Positions 1-8,188 of a stretch of DNA of 64,000 bases are shown here, in pieces. A program made the translations under genes and the position numbers. Position 1 is the first letter of the stretch, and each line of letters starts with the position of its first letter. The notes beneath the pieces were generated by a model, which was not told the origin of the DNA, ran no database searches, and saw only the letters and a list, made by a program, of their open reading frames with translations. The DNA lies in assembly GCA_006247105.1 (NCBI GenBank), contig CM016925.1, positions 1,736,001 through 1,800,000 on the forward strand, given 5' to 3'. The stretch is from Giardia muris. Taxonomy: Eukaryota > Fornicata > Diplomonadida > Hexamitidae.

Positions 1-1304
1 ACCAAGGGAACGAGAGCATCAACCTTAGCTATCTCGAGTCGGATGCAGATCGGCGTCTGTTGGATGACGGGCTTCTAGGCTCGCTCCGAAGAGGGAGCAC
101 CATCTCACCCACAACTAGGCCCATAAGGAAGCTGACGTTAAAGAGTACACGCCCTGGAGTTCAAGTTGTCGTCCCCCCAACAGCTCCATCGACCGGATTC
201 GGTGGTAACTCGTCTTCGCTCCTAGGACCCGTACATCACACTCCCCAATCACCAGTAGAGGAGCAAGCAACCTTCAATATAATTAAGGAACGTTCTGTTC
301 CATCACTCGTCCTCACTAAGAACACTGGGATGAGAGGAGGTGAGCTCCGATCCCAATCAAGCTCACGAATCCGTTCGGGGACCTATAGCGAGCTAAGTGA
401 CGACCATTCGACCGCGCCCTTTTCTGCCTCGTCCTCACGACTCTCTCGGAAGGCTCGTAAGCTTCGGCCTACGCGCTCCGAGTCAACGACCGCCCTACAT
501 AAAATGATCGAGCACGTGAAGACACCCCTTATGAAGGCTGTGGAGAGCAATAACCCGTTCGACGTCCAAAAGCACCTGGAATTCGCGCGGGAGACTTTAG
601 ATGACGGGACAACCGCGCTGATGCTTGCCGCGGAGCGTGGGCTGATAGAGATTGTTCAGATTCTGAAGGAGCCAGAGGCAGGGCTTCGAAGACAGACGGG
701 TGAGACCGCACTCGCCCTAGCCCTCCGTGCAGGGCATTTCGATGTAGCACGAGAGCTCTCAAACTACGAGGGAATCCCAATCGCAAACGTTTCACATGAA
801 GGTGGGCGAACGACCGAGTTGATGAAGGCCGCCAAATCAAATAATCTGTGTCTTGCATGGGCACTGCTCCCAGCGCAAAAACGGCTGCAGGACGTGGGCG
901 GGCGGACCGCGATGATGTATGCGGTCGATAGCGGGTACTTTGAGATGTGCCGCCTTCTTGCCACCTGTGAAACGGGGCTCAAGACAACTGGGGGAGATAC
1001 GTCTTTAATGATTGCAGCCTTCAAAGGGAACGTTAATATTGTTCGACTGCTTGCGGAAGCCGAGGCGGGCGAACGAGGTCACCAACAGCGCTCTGTGGGT
1101 GCCGGATATACGGCGCTACAGCTCGCCATCTTCTTCGGGCATTTGGAGTGCGTGAAGATCCTCTATGATTACGAGAAGGACGTCAAGGACGACCAGGGCC
1201 GAACCTGCGTCGATTATGCACGCCTGGCGACGTCCCGCTCGCGCAAGGAGGGGCGTGCCGCCGTGCGGGCGTATCTCGAGGAACGGATGAGTGAAAAATT
1301 ATGA
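1..1304 (+). CDS. Ankyrin-repeat protein, Giardia 21.1-like (5'-truncated)
   Basis: The frame is open from the window edge (first full codon at base 3), so the N-terminus lies outside. The visible N-terminal third is Ser/Thr/Arg-rich and probably disordered. From about base 515 to 1240 there are roughly seven degenerate ankyrin repeats of the type TALMLAAERG...EIVQIL...EAG, with recurrent TALM/TAMMYA helices and an EAG-containing turn. This style is characteristic of the large 'protein 21.1' ankyrin family of Giardia. No kinase domain is seen, so it is an ankyrin-only or N-terminally extended member. The final codons share an ATGA overlap with the next gene, and an AGTGAAA motif sits 12 nt before the stop. 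The likely role is protein-protein scaffolding; no specific partner can be read from the sequence. Confidence 0.85.
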   Translation, partial: QGNESINLSYLESDADRRLLDDGLLGSLRRGSTISPTTRPIRKLTLKSTRPGVQVVVPPTAPSTGFGGNSSSLLGPVHHTPQSPVEEQATFNIIKERSVPSLVLTKNTGMRGGELRSQSSSRIRSGTYSELSDDHSTAPFSASSSRLSRKARKLRPTRSESTTALHKMIEHVKTPLMKAVESNNPFDVQKHLEFARETLDDGTTALMLAAERGLIEIVQILKEPEAGLRRQTGETALALALRAGHFDVARELSNYEGIPIANVSHEGGRTTELMKAAKSNNLCLAWALLPAQKRLQDVGGRTAMMYAVDSGYFEMCRLLATCETGLKTTGGDTSLMIAAFKGNVNIVRLLAEAEAGERGHQQRSVGAGYTALQLAIFFGHLECVKILYDYEKDVKDDQGRTCVDYARLATSRSRKEGRAAVRAYLEERMSEKL

Positions 1305-2848
1305 AGCGTAGTCTTTTCCTCGATGACAGACGCGCCTTGAACCAGATATCTTTCCGTGCGGCGGCGAACGACCTCATAGATGAGGTGTCATCGGATACAC
1401 AGGAGGAAGAAAAACGTCTAGCTGCATACCCGGCCATCGATCGGGACCTCGCCAAGAACAGGATTGGTTCTCTATTCCTTTATCCGGATCCATCGACGGA
1501 TATGGAGTATGCCAATCTTCAAGAATGTTTCTTTTATCTGCGTTGTTGTGCGAACAAGAAGGATGGGGAGATTACTCGTATGATAAGCGACTCTAAGGTG
1601 GTCAGTGTTATTTGTGGACTTTTTCAAAGACTTGCTGAGCAATATCGGCAAGCAATAAGGAGCGGGGAGTTGATGGGAACCATGGATGCATTGAAGAATA
1701 GCTTTTACCATCTCATTTGGTTGATTAGTAGCCTTATCTTCTACTCAGAGGAGTATGATCGAGCCTTCATGGACTATTTGGGGACACTGGTCGAGCTCTT
1801 TGGAGAGATTCGAGATAATGATCTTTCTGAGGTGATAGGTCTTTCGTTGTTGAATCTCACCTCCAGTAAGTTTATCTCCTTTGAGATGGTGCTAAGTACA
1901 TCTCTGCTTAGCACCCTGCTTAAGTACATGTCTCAAATGGTTGAGTGGCTTCAAGAATGTCAAAGAGAGGGTTCCGAACAGGCGAAACTTGTTGTACCAT
2001 ATGCCTATCCTTACTCCTTTTATATATATGGGAACATAGCCTTTCTGATGGTGGAGAGTGCGAACTGTTATTTTATCGTTCCTGAGGCTCAATCCTCGTT
2101 CATATTTTACACTTCCGATGCCCTTCAAATAGCTATGAAGGCTTTGACGCTTATTCCGCACCAGAACCGAACCCTCATGTGCAGGGTTCTTTACTTCCTC
2201 AGTGCCGCGCTTAATGGCTTGATCGCCTCTCCATCAAGCCAGACTTTTATTCGCCCCCTAGTCACAGAACAGTCATTCATGATCATAAAGTCGTTATTGA
2301 CGTTACGTTATTCACGGACGGTGTCTGGCGTTCTTCGTGTCTTCATGTACCTGTTAAACCTTTCAGCGGGTTTGACCCTGGACGTCAACACTATCCTCTT
2401 GGTATCCTCGGAAGTCACAAGCTTCTTTTCTACAGGTGATGCAAAGATTCGGACTGCCTCTTTTGATTGCTGTCTGTCCTTATTCCAAGACCATCCTTAT
2501 GTCCTTAAGCATGATCAGTCCATTATTCTGGCAATGGGAACAAACTTAAGAACCCAATCGAAAACTCAGATCCTAGCCTTCATCAACCTCCTCACTACTA
2601 CGATCTCTAGCGGTTTCACTCTAGCTGATGACGTCCTTGGAGCCATTCTTCAAGGGATTGTTGACGTCCTTCATTCCTTACCGAAACGAAAGGCTGATAA
2701 GTATTGTGGTGAGTTACTCTTCAATGTATCAGATACCATCCCAGATGGCCTGGCACTCATGGAACGTTATGGAATAATTAGCTCGTTGGAAGCATACGAA
2801 GACTACCCAGATATCACCTCCTTCTTGGATAAGGCCCGGTCTCTTTGA
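1301..2848 (+). CDS. Hypothetical helical-repeat (ARM/HEAT-like) protein, 515 aa
   Basis: The ATG overlaps the TGA of the upstream ankyrin gene (ATGA) and is preceded by an A-rich run, the usual start context here. The protein is almost entirely amphipathic helix with no membrane segment or signal peptide. Leucine-rich helix pairs recur through its length (for example LSEVIGLSLLNLTSSKFISF and RVFMYLLNLS), consistent with an armadillo/HEAT-like solenoid. The short basic N-terminus and the ARM-like body loosely recall importin-alpha, but I could not find the conserved W..N array, so I do not assign that. It converges tail-to-tail with the next gene, 10 nt apart. Function is not recognised. Confidence 0.75.
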   Translation: MKRSLFLDDRRALNQISFRAAANDLIDEVSSDTQEEEKRLAAYPAIDRDLAKNRIGSLFLYPDPSTDMEYANLQECFFYLRCCANKKDGEITRMISDSKVVSVICGLFQRLAEQYRQAIRSGELMGTMDALKNSFYHLIWLISSLIFYSEEYDRAFMDYLGTLVELFGEIRDNDLSEVIGLSLLNLTSSKFISFEMVLSTSLLSTLLKYMSQMVEWLQECQREGSEQAKLVVPYAYPYSFYIYGNIAFLMVESANCYFIVPEAQSSFIFYTSDALQIAMKALTLIPHQNRTLMCRVLYFLSAALNGLIASPSSQTFIRPLVTEQSFMIIKSLLTLRYSRTVSGVLRVFMYLLNLSAGLTLDVNTILLVSSEVTSFFSTGDAKIRTASFDCCLSLFQDHPYVLKHDQSIILAMGTNLRTQSKTQILAFINLLTTTISSGFTLADDVLGAILQGIVDVLHSLPKRKADKYCGELLFNVSDTIPDGLALMERYGIISSLEAYEDYPDITSFLDKARSL

Positions 2849-2856
2849 TACTCTCT

Positions 2857-2863
2857 ATTCACT
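2857..2863 (-). terminator. AGTGAAT polyadenylation-type signal over stop codon
   Basis: On the minus strand AG-TGA-AT contains the TGA stop of the gene at 2859-4286. It matches the Giardia consensus AGTRAAY. Confidence 0.6.
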
Positions 2864-4286
2864 TGGGCTTCGACCAGTTCAAGTCCAGTTCCTCGAACCT
2901 CATCCCAAGTTGTTTGGTTGGTGAAAGCCTATCAGTAGTTGCAATGGCCATGTACTTTTTGACCTCTTGTGCCTTCCCAGACGCCGTTTCCAGGAACTCC
3001 ATGACATACCGCTGGTTATGACTGAATTTCGCCACACTTGATAATACTTTGGCACCCTCAACAGCTGTGAGCTTTCCAGAGGTTATCAACCCAAGGATAC
3101 AAGGGAGGTCGCCAGTTAATCGAGTGATACATGTCTTTGATGTGAGAAGAGAGGTGACGACAGAAATTGCATCGGCACGAGCCTTCTTGTCAAGGAGGTC
3201 AACACCCTTACGAATGATTGTGCATGGGAATGTATGTGTCCCCTTTGTATCAAGGTGCTCATACTTACAAGCGGTCTCCACCGTTATGCCAGTCATGCTC
3301 CTATCGGTGAGAAGGACCGTATCCAATGCACCAATGGCGTCGGAGAACGTGGCATCCTGATAGATGAGAATAATGAGAACGTCAATGAGACCGCTTTCGT
3401 AACCGTTCCCAAGCATCCCTATGTATTGCCCCGCCGTTTGGACGATAATGCTAAAGCTACTGAAGTAGGTTCTGAGCTGGACGAAGAAACGGACTTGTGG
3501 AATATTCCAATGCTTGACTAAGGGACAAGACTCATTCCCGGTGATAAACGAGAGTATATAAAGCATCCCGTTAGTGATGATATTGATGCCATTGTTCGCA
3601 AACATGAACTGAGCGGCGCCATCTGGGTCAACTAGAAAGAGATTAGCGAAAAATTTCATTGCCTCAAGTGCGACGTCCAATGATGGGTCAAGAACCATAG
3701 CACATAGGATACGAGTGGCTTCATCGGTTGTAAAAGTATGTGCCGTGACATCTAGCTTCTCAGGGATGTCAATGGACTCCAAGAGAAAGGCTTGAGGCTC
3801 AATGTCAGCAATGGTGGTAAAGCTTGTGAATTCTGGGGCTGATGAAGCTATGGTCAACCAATCAGTAACTGGCGGTTGATGATTAAACCCTTCTACTATA
3901 ACCCCAGGGATGGTAGATAAGATCACAAGGATTCGAAGGGCTAAAAGCCGCGCCTTCATATAAGCTCCTTCCTGCTCTTCTAGATTTGCCATCCTCCCTC
4001 GCCTAGCTAAGACGTAGAGACAACCTTGTGTGACCGGCTTCAAAAGCGTCTGGTCGGCAGTCTGACTATAGGAAATTCTGGCCTCGAGTAGTTCCAATAC
4101 ACTAAGATAATGATTCTGTGGAAACCCTGGTTCCAGAAGTTGGGATAACAAGTAGAGCGGGCCCGAGGTCTCCCCCTGCGGCATCGTGATTCTCCCCTTG
4201 TCGGACCGCTCCCTGAAGGGTGGGTCGTAGTACGGCTCGCAATTCTCGTTCAGTTGGGAGACGTAGTGGACGCGGATGTGGTTCAT
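2859..4286 (-). CDS. Hypothetical helical protein, 475 aa
   Basis: The start ATG (complement of 4284-4286) lies only 6 nt from the start of the divergent + gene. The protein is largely alpha-helical with repeated hydrophobic helix pairs, such as ILCAMVLDPSLDVALEAMKF and AISVVTSLLTSKTCI, suggesting an ARM/HEAT-like fold. No catalytic motif, signal peptide or convincing membrane span is visible. The stop TGA is embedded in AGTGAAT, an exact AGTRAAY polyadenylation motif on the minus strand. Not recognised. Its tail-to-tail neighbour at 1301-2848 is also a helical-repeat protein of similar size, but they are not obviously paralogous. Confidence 0.75.
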   Translation of the reverse strand: MNHIRVHYVSQLNENCEPYYDPPFRERSDKGRITMPQGETSGPLYLLSQLLEPGFPQNHYLSVLELLEARISYSQTADQTLLKPVTQGCLYVLARRGRMANLEEQEGAYMKARLLALRILVILSTIPGVIVEGFNHQPPVTDWLTIASSAPEFTSFTTIADIEPQAFLLESIDIPEKLDVTAHTFTTDEATRILCAMVLDPSLDVALEAMKFFANLFLVDPDGAAQFMFANNGINIITNGMLYILSFITGNESCPLVKHWNIPQVRFFVQLRTYFSSFSIIVQTAGQYIGMLGNGYESGLIDVLIILIYQDATFSDAIGALDTVLLTDRSMTGITVETACKYEHLDTKGTHTFPCTIIRKGVDLLDKKARADAISVVTSLLTSKTCITRLTGDLPCILGLITSGKLTAVEGAKVLSSVAKFSHNQRYVMEFLETASGKAQEVKKYMAIATTDRLSPTKQLGMRFEELDLNWSKPK

Positions 4287-4292
4287 TCAAAA
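4287..4292. promoter_or_regulatory. 6-nt bidirectional start region (TCAAAA)
   Basis: This is the whole interval between the ATG of the minus gene ending at 4286 and the ATG of the plus gene starting at 4293. It is A/T-rich, like the initiator found immediately upstream of most starts in this window. Both promoters and any 5' UTRs must therefore lie here or inside the opposing coding sequences. Confidence 0.6.
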
Positions 4293-6005
4293 ATGCTATT
4301 GCTCCAATTGGAGGACTTGAAGGCCGGCTGCGGGGACTGGAAGAACATCCAGCCCATCGTGCGCACCGCGTTTTTGGGCCTCTATGACCTTCTCCAGGCC
4401 CAGGCCGCGACGATAACCCAGCTCTCCTCCCAGCTCACCCTCCTCCGCCAGCAGCAACAGCGACAGCTCGATGAGCTTGTTAGAGAGAGGTGTGAGAACT
4501 TTGAGGCGTCGCTTCGCGACTTTCGTGGCGATCTAAGCACCATGCGAACAGAGTTAATCGAGATGATCAATACGAAGAACGAGACACAAATGGCTCACAC
4601 ACAACGCCTTCTGAGCGCCAAAATCGACGCCGATGAGGCCGTCCAATTGGTGAGCAAGGCGGTTACAAAGGACGCTTTGGACCTGATGACACGCCGTCTT
4701 GATACTGAATTAGAAGATCTTCGACGAACGGCAGATAATATTGGTGAGATGATCCGGCGAGACATGAGCACACAGCTCGGCGGGATGGCCACCATCGAGT
4801 ATGTGGATACGGCACTAGTCTCGATTAGAGCAACCCAGGTACGGCCCAATGATGTCCAAGGCATGGTTCAGACCCTTCTTGATGAGCATGGATATGTGAC
4901 GGAGCACTCCGAAGTATTTCATCAGGCCACACGGCAAACTCAGGACACCACCCGTGAGTTGAAGAGAACCTTGGAAACCTCGCTCTCTACTCTTACTGAT
5001 AAGCAGGAAGCTCTGGAGACACGAATCACGAGCCACGCTGACAAGCTCTCGCAACTCACTCGTCTCGTTTCGAGTCAAGGAGATGATATCAGTCGTGCTA
5101 CAACTGAGCTTGATACGCGTATGAGCGAACGCTTTGTGACTGTCAATCGCTCAATTGATGATATCATGGGGAGGTTACAAGCAGTTCAGGATGAAGCAGC
5201 GATGAAACCACGGCGCTTTCAAGAACTCGCCCGTGAAAGCGTGTCAGAAGAGGTAGAGAAGACCGTCCACAAGCTGGTTAAGTATGAGATCCAGGATCAT
5301 GATGTACGGATGCGAGAGATAATTGCCGAACAGATCGGAGCTAATCAAGATAGAATAGCGAAAACGGTGGCCCGAGCCATCATCAAGGAGAACGTCCGTA
5401 CGCAGACGGACACAGATGCAAAGTTCGGCGAACTTGCACAGCTCCTTACAGATAGTAGGCAGTGGTATCAGGGTCAAATACGTCAAGCTGTTGATGGCCT
5501 TGCTGAGCATATCCAAGCTGAACAGCAGCGGCTTCAACAGCGACTCTCCCTCGTCGACAACCTAGTCCATTCGTCGGATGCGATCCTCTCCGTTCCAACC
5601 GCCCGTTGGCTCTGGAAGGGGAAAAAGCTTTCGTCGAGTGGGAATATCATTTGGCATAGCGAGCTCTGCAACACCCTTCAGAGCAACTACATCTGGGATA
5701 CAGGGAAGTCAGCGATTCTCATCTGTCTCCCTGGCTGCTACCGCATAGAATTTGTAATCTTCTCGAGGCGACGCCCGACCATTCAACTCCATATCAATGG
5801 GGAGCCCCTCATTTGCGCAATGAGCGGGGACGTCGCCCCCTACATGTACCTCAAGCCGAAGGGCGATGCCATGAATACGTACGTCGGGCAGAGCTTGATG
5901 GACTTCCTATACCTTGGAGAGAACAGTCGCCTCCAGCTTGTCGTTGTCAATGACCACGACAAGGCGTGCATTAGTGGGTATCTGAGTCTCCAGAAGATCA
6001 TCTGA
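4293..6005 (+). CDS. Coiled-coil protein with C-terminal C1q/TNF-like domain
   Basis: I chose the ATG at 4293 because it directly follows AAAA; the upstream in-frame ATG at 4254 overlaps the divergent gene. The 570-aa protein has long coiled-coil segments over residues about 30-430, rich in Q, E, R and heptad leucines. A compact beta-rich domain follows at about 435-570, beginning RWLWKGKKLSSSGNIIW and containing PGCYRIEFVIFSRRRPTIQL and SGYLSLQKI. That order (a W.GK strand, a PG.Y..... strand, an inner 'inhibiting parameters' strand and a final GYL.L.K strand) resembles the C1q/TNF jelly roll at the end of several intracellular protist coiled-coil proteins. A trimeric structural or flagellar role is inference. 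An AGTAAAA motif after its stop directly precedes the next ATG. Confidence 0.75.
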   Translation: MLLLQLEDLKAGCGDWKNIQPIVRTAFLGLYDLLQAQAATITQLSSQLTLLRQQQQRQLDELVRERCENFEASLRDFRGDLSTMRTELIEMINTKNETQMAHTQRLLSAKIDADEAVQLVSKAVTKDALDLMTRRLDTELEDLRRTADNIGEMIRRDMSTQLGGMATIEYVDTALVSIRATQVRPNDVQGMVQTLLDEHGYVTEHSEVFHQATRQTQDTTRELKRTLETSLSTLTDKQEALETRITSHADKLSQLTRLVSSQGDDISRATTELDTRMSERFVTVNRSIDDIMGRLQAVQDEAAMKPRRFQELARESVSEEVEKTVHKLVKYEIQDHDVRMREIIAEQIGANQDRIAKTVARAIIKENVRTQTDTDAKFGELAQLLTDSRQWYQGQIRQAVDGLAEHIQAEQQRLQQRLSLVDNLVHSSDAILSVPTARWLWKGKKLSSSGNIIWHSELCNTLQSNYIWDTGKSAILICLPGCYRIEFVIFSRRRPTIQLHINGEPLICAMSGDVAPYMYLKPKGDAMNTYVGQSLMDFLYLGENSRLQLVVVNDHDKACISGYLSLQKII

Positions 6006-6021
6006 GTTCACCGTAGTAAAA

Positions 6022-6843
6022 ATGGCAGCAGTTGGCTCTGGGTACGACGTCTCTTGCGGTTCCTACTCTCCGGACGGGCGAATCTTTCAGATCGACTATG
6101 CCCTGAAGGCTGTTGAGCAGCATGGGTTGTGTGCGGGTATCCGGACGAACGATTGCGTCGTCTTGGGGATCCAGAAGGACGTGGGCGACGTCCTTGAGAT
6201 TGACACTGTCCGGCGCATCTTCCAGGTTGAGGACCATATCCTCATCGCGGTTGTCGGGATGCTACCCGATGGGCGAGCACTTGTCTCGAAGGCACTTGAG
6301 TATGCGGATTCATATCGACGCAATTACGATCGTGTGGTCCCCACGTCTGTCCTTGCAGACACGATGTCCCGATACATGCAGCTGTACACCCACTATGGCG
6401 AAGTCCGTCCCTTTGGCTGTTCACTTCTTATTGCTGGAACGAATAACGATAATGGCACTCATCGCTTCTCTTTATATCACCTCCAGCCGTCTGGAGACAT
6501 CTCTAGTTGCTTCGGCGCCGTAGCTGGACGTCGGTCGCTACAAGCGAAGGTTGAGATCGAGCATGCAATGGGACCACAACAAATTGATGAAAACGATAAC
6601 TATAACCACCTGAAGCGTTTACACAATGATGGGGGCCAGTTGGCAACGATGAGTGAGGCCACTGCCATGGACGTCTGTGCCAGAGCAATCTGGGCTTGTC
6701 ATGATGAAGGAGAACCAAACTTTCTAATGGATTTCGCCGCAGTACGTGCGGACGGTTGCCACATCTATAGCAGGGAGATGGCCGCCCAAATCCAGGCACG
6801 CACGTCCCCCGACGCCAACGAGGCTCCGGTCGAGCCCCAGTGA
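6022..6843 (+). CDS. PSMA3: 20S proteasome subunit alpha (PSMA3/alpha7 type)
   Basis: The 273-aa protein starts with the proteasome alpha-subunit signature GSGYDVSCGSYSPDGRIFQI followed by DYALKAVE, the N-terminal helix that helps gate the 20S core. The VRPFGCSLLIAG strand and the long internal segment before helix 4 fit the PSMA3 (alpha7) group best. Alpha subunits are not proteolytic and the catalytic Thr is absent, as expected. A polar insertion rich in N and D (about residues 190-205) lies after the AKVEIEH helix, and the C-terminus is a short disordered acidic tail, typical of this subunit. It acts in the cytosol and nucleus, in ubiquitin-dependent degradation. The start follows AGTAAAA, 16 nt after the previous stop. 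Confidence 0.93.
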   Translation: MAAVGSGYDVSCGSYSPDGRIFQIDYALKAVEQHGLCAGIRTNDCVVLGIQKDVGDVLEIDTVRRIFQVEDHILIAVVGMLPDGRALVSKALEYADSYRRNYDRVVPTSVLADTMSRYMQLYTHYGEVRPFGCSLLIAGTNNDNGTHRFSLYHLQPSGDISSCFGAVAGRRSLQAKVEIEHAMGPQQIDENDNYNHLKRLHNDGGQLATMSEATAMDVCARAIWACHDEGEPNFLMDFAAVRADGCHIYSREMAAQIQARTSPDANEAPVEPQ

Positions 6844-6886
6844 GGTAAATTGCTATGACAAGGTGAGAACCGCATAATAGAAAAAA

Positions 6887-8173
6887 ATGTCATACTACGA
6901 GCTACAAGATCTGTCTTTGATGCTCTCCATGACTGGGTTTCCTCAGCCCGTCTCCATTGATAGCTTTCGGCGTCCAAACTTCAACCTTATGGCAAGCATC
7001 TTACATTACATTATTAGTGCTATTGCTCCGGAGGCTGGATTGGCCTTGGACATAGGGACGCCAGATGATCGTCTATATTTTGTCACGACCGCCGCCACCA
7101 TTATTCAGAACAAGGCACATGTGCGTCTCAACACAAAGAGATTATATGAGGCTGATACGTCGGCCGCTCGAGAGCTCCGTAAGGTCTGCGCAGAGGTGTG
7201 CATGTTCCTTTCTAGTCGTGGGGCTGCAGACACATACGCGGGGAGCGCATATATGGATCTTTCAATGCATGCCACTACTCTTCGACAGACAGCTTCAGAA
7301 TTCGTTGAACGCTCAACTGCCCTACTCCTCTTACTTAAGAACAATGCCGATGGCGTGATGGACGCCATCAACCGCGCCGTGACGACTCAGCCGGATCCAA
7401 CGTCGCTCTCCCATGCCGTTCAAAGACGTCTAGAGACCCTTCGTCAGGAGTGTAGACGGGTGGAGGAGTCGGTAGAAACCAATAAGCACGAGAAGAAGAA
7501 GCTAGAGGAGCAACTAGAACAGAAGACTGAAGGAATCAAGCGTACAATGGATCGTTTGGATACTATTCGTGCCGCTAAGCCACCCTTCCTGGCAGATCTT
7601 GAGGCCTTAGAGGCAGAGCTCACAAAGATGTATAACGAGTACTCGAAGAAGTTCCGGTCCCTTACCTTCTTCGAAAGTCAGTTGCGTGCCAACGACATTC
7701 GGGAACAACAGAAGCTTCGTGAGCGGGAGAATAACCTTCGGGATCTTCAACAGGCGGCGATGAAGGAGGAACTTGACGCCTTCTATGGTGGCGTTGATGA
7801 CCAGCAATCAACGACGGGTGGCGAGGATCCTTTCATGGAGACACCTATGCCCTTAATCTCTAATCTCGATGGTGCAAACAAATCCGCTAGGCCAACGCGC
7901 GTCCCGCCACGATCCGTCCCTATCAACGTCACCACAGACATTCCGGGTGAGGATTCTTATAGTTATGAGTATGATGAGGAAGAAAGCGATGGCCCTAGCC
8001 TTGAGGGTGCGGCTCCTCCACGCCCTCGTGCCCCCACTGGTTCTCGCCCCGATGGTGCAGCGACGCGCGTGGAACAGCCCGAAGTCTTGGAGACTGAGGA
8101 CGACGATGAGGAGTATTACGAGTATAGTGACGTCGATGGGGAGGAACTTGATCCTGATAAGATCGACTTCTGA
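6887..8173 (+). CDS. IFT38: Intraflagellar transport protein IFT38 / CLUAP1
   Basis: The 428-aa protein shows the CLUAP1/IFT38 plan. An N-terminal calponin-homology-like domain (about 1-130) begins YELQDLSLMLSMTGFPQPVS and contains FRRPNF and the conserved KAHVRLNTKRLYEAD. A coiled coil follows at about 175-300 with RAAKPPFLADLEALEAELTKMY...YSKKFRSLTFFE. The tail is acidic (about 345-428), ending in D/E/Y clusters. IFT38 is a peripheral subunit of the IFT-B complex that carries axonemal cargo towards the ciliary tip. The start follows GAAAAAA. This gene is strong evidence that the organism builds flagella with a canonical IFT-B machine. It converges with the next gene 15 nt away. Confidence 0.93.
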   Translation: MSYYELQDLSLMLSMTGFPQPVSIDSFRRPNFNLMASILHYIISAIAPEAGLALDIGTPDDRLYFVTTAATIIQNKAHVRLNTKRLYEADTSAARELRKVCAEVCMFLSSRGAADTYAGSAYMDLSMHATTLRQTASEFVERSTALLLLLKNNADGVMDAINRAVTTQPDPTSLSHAVQRRLETLRQECRRVEESVETNKHEKKKLEEQLEQKTEGIKRTMDRLDTIRAAKPPFLADLEALEAELTKMYNEYSKKFRSLTFFESQLRANDIREQQKLRERENNLRDLQQAAMKEELDAFYGGVDDQQSTTGGEDPFMETPMPLISNLDGANKSARPTRVPPRSVPINVTTDIPGEDSYSYEYDEEESDGPSLEGAAPPRPRAPTGSRPDGAATRVEQPEVLETEDDDEEYYEYSDVDGEELDPDKIDF

Positions 8174-8188
8174 GTTCACTCCCCTTAC

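Noticed and set aside
1301..2848. Importin-alpha identity
   Set aside because: The N-terminus is weakly IBB-like, but the conserved Trp/Asn ladder of importin-alpha ARM repeats is missing.
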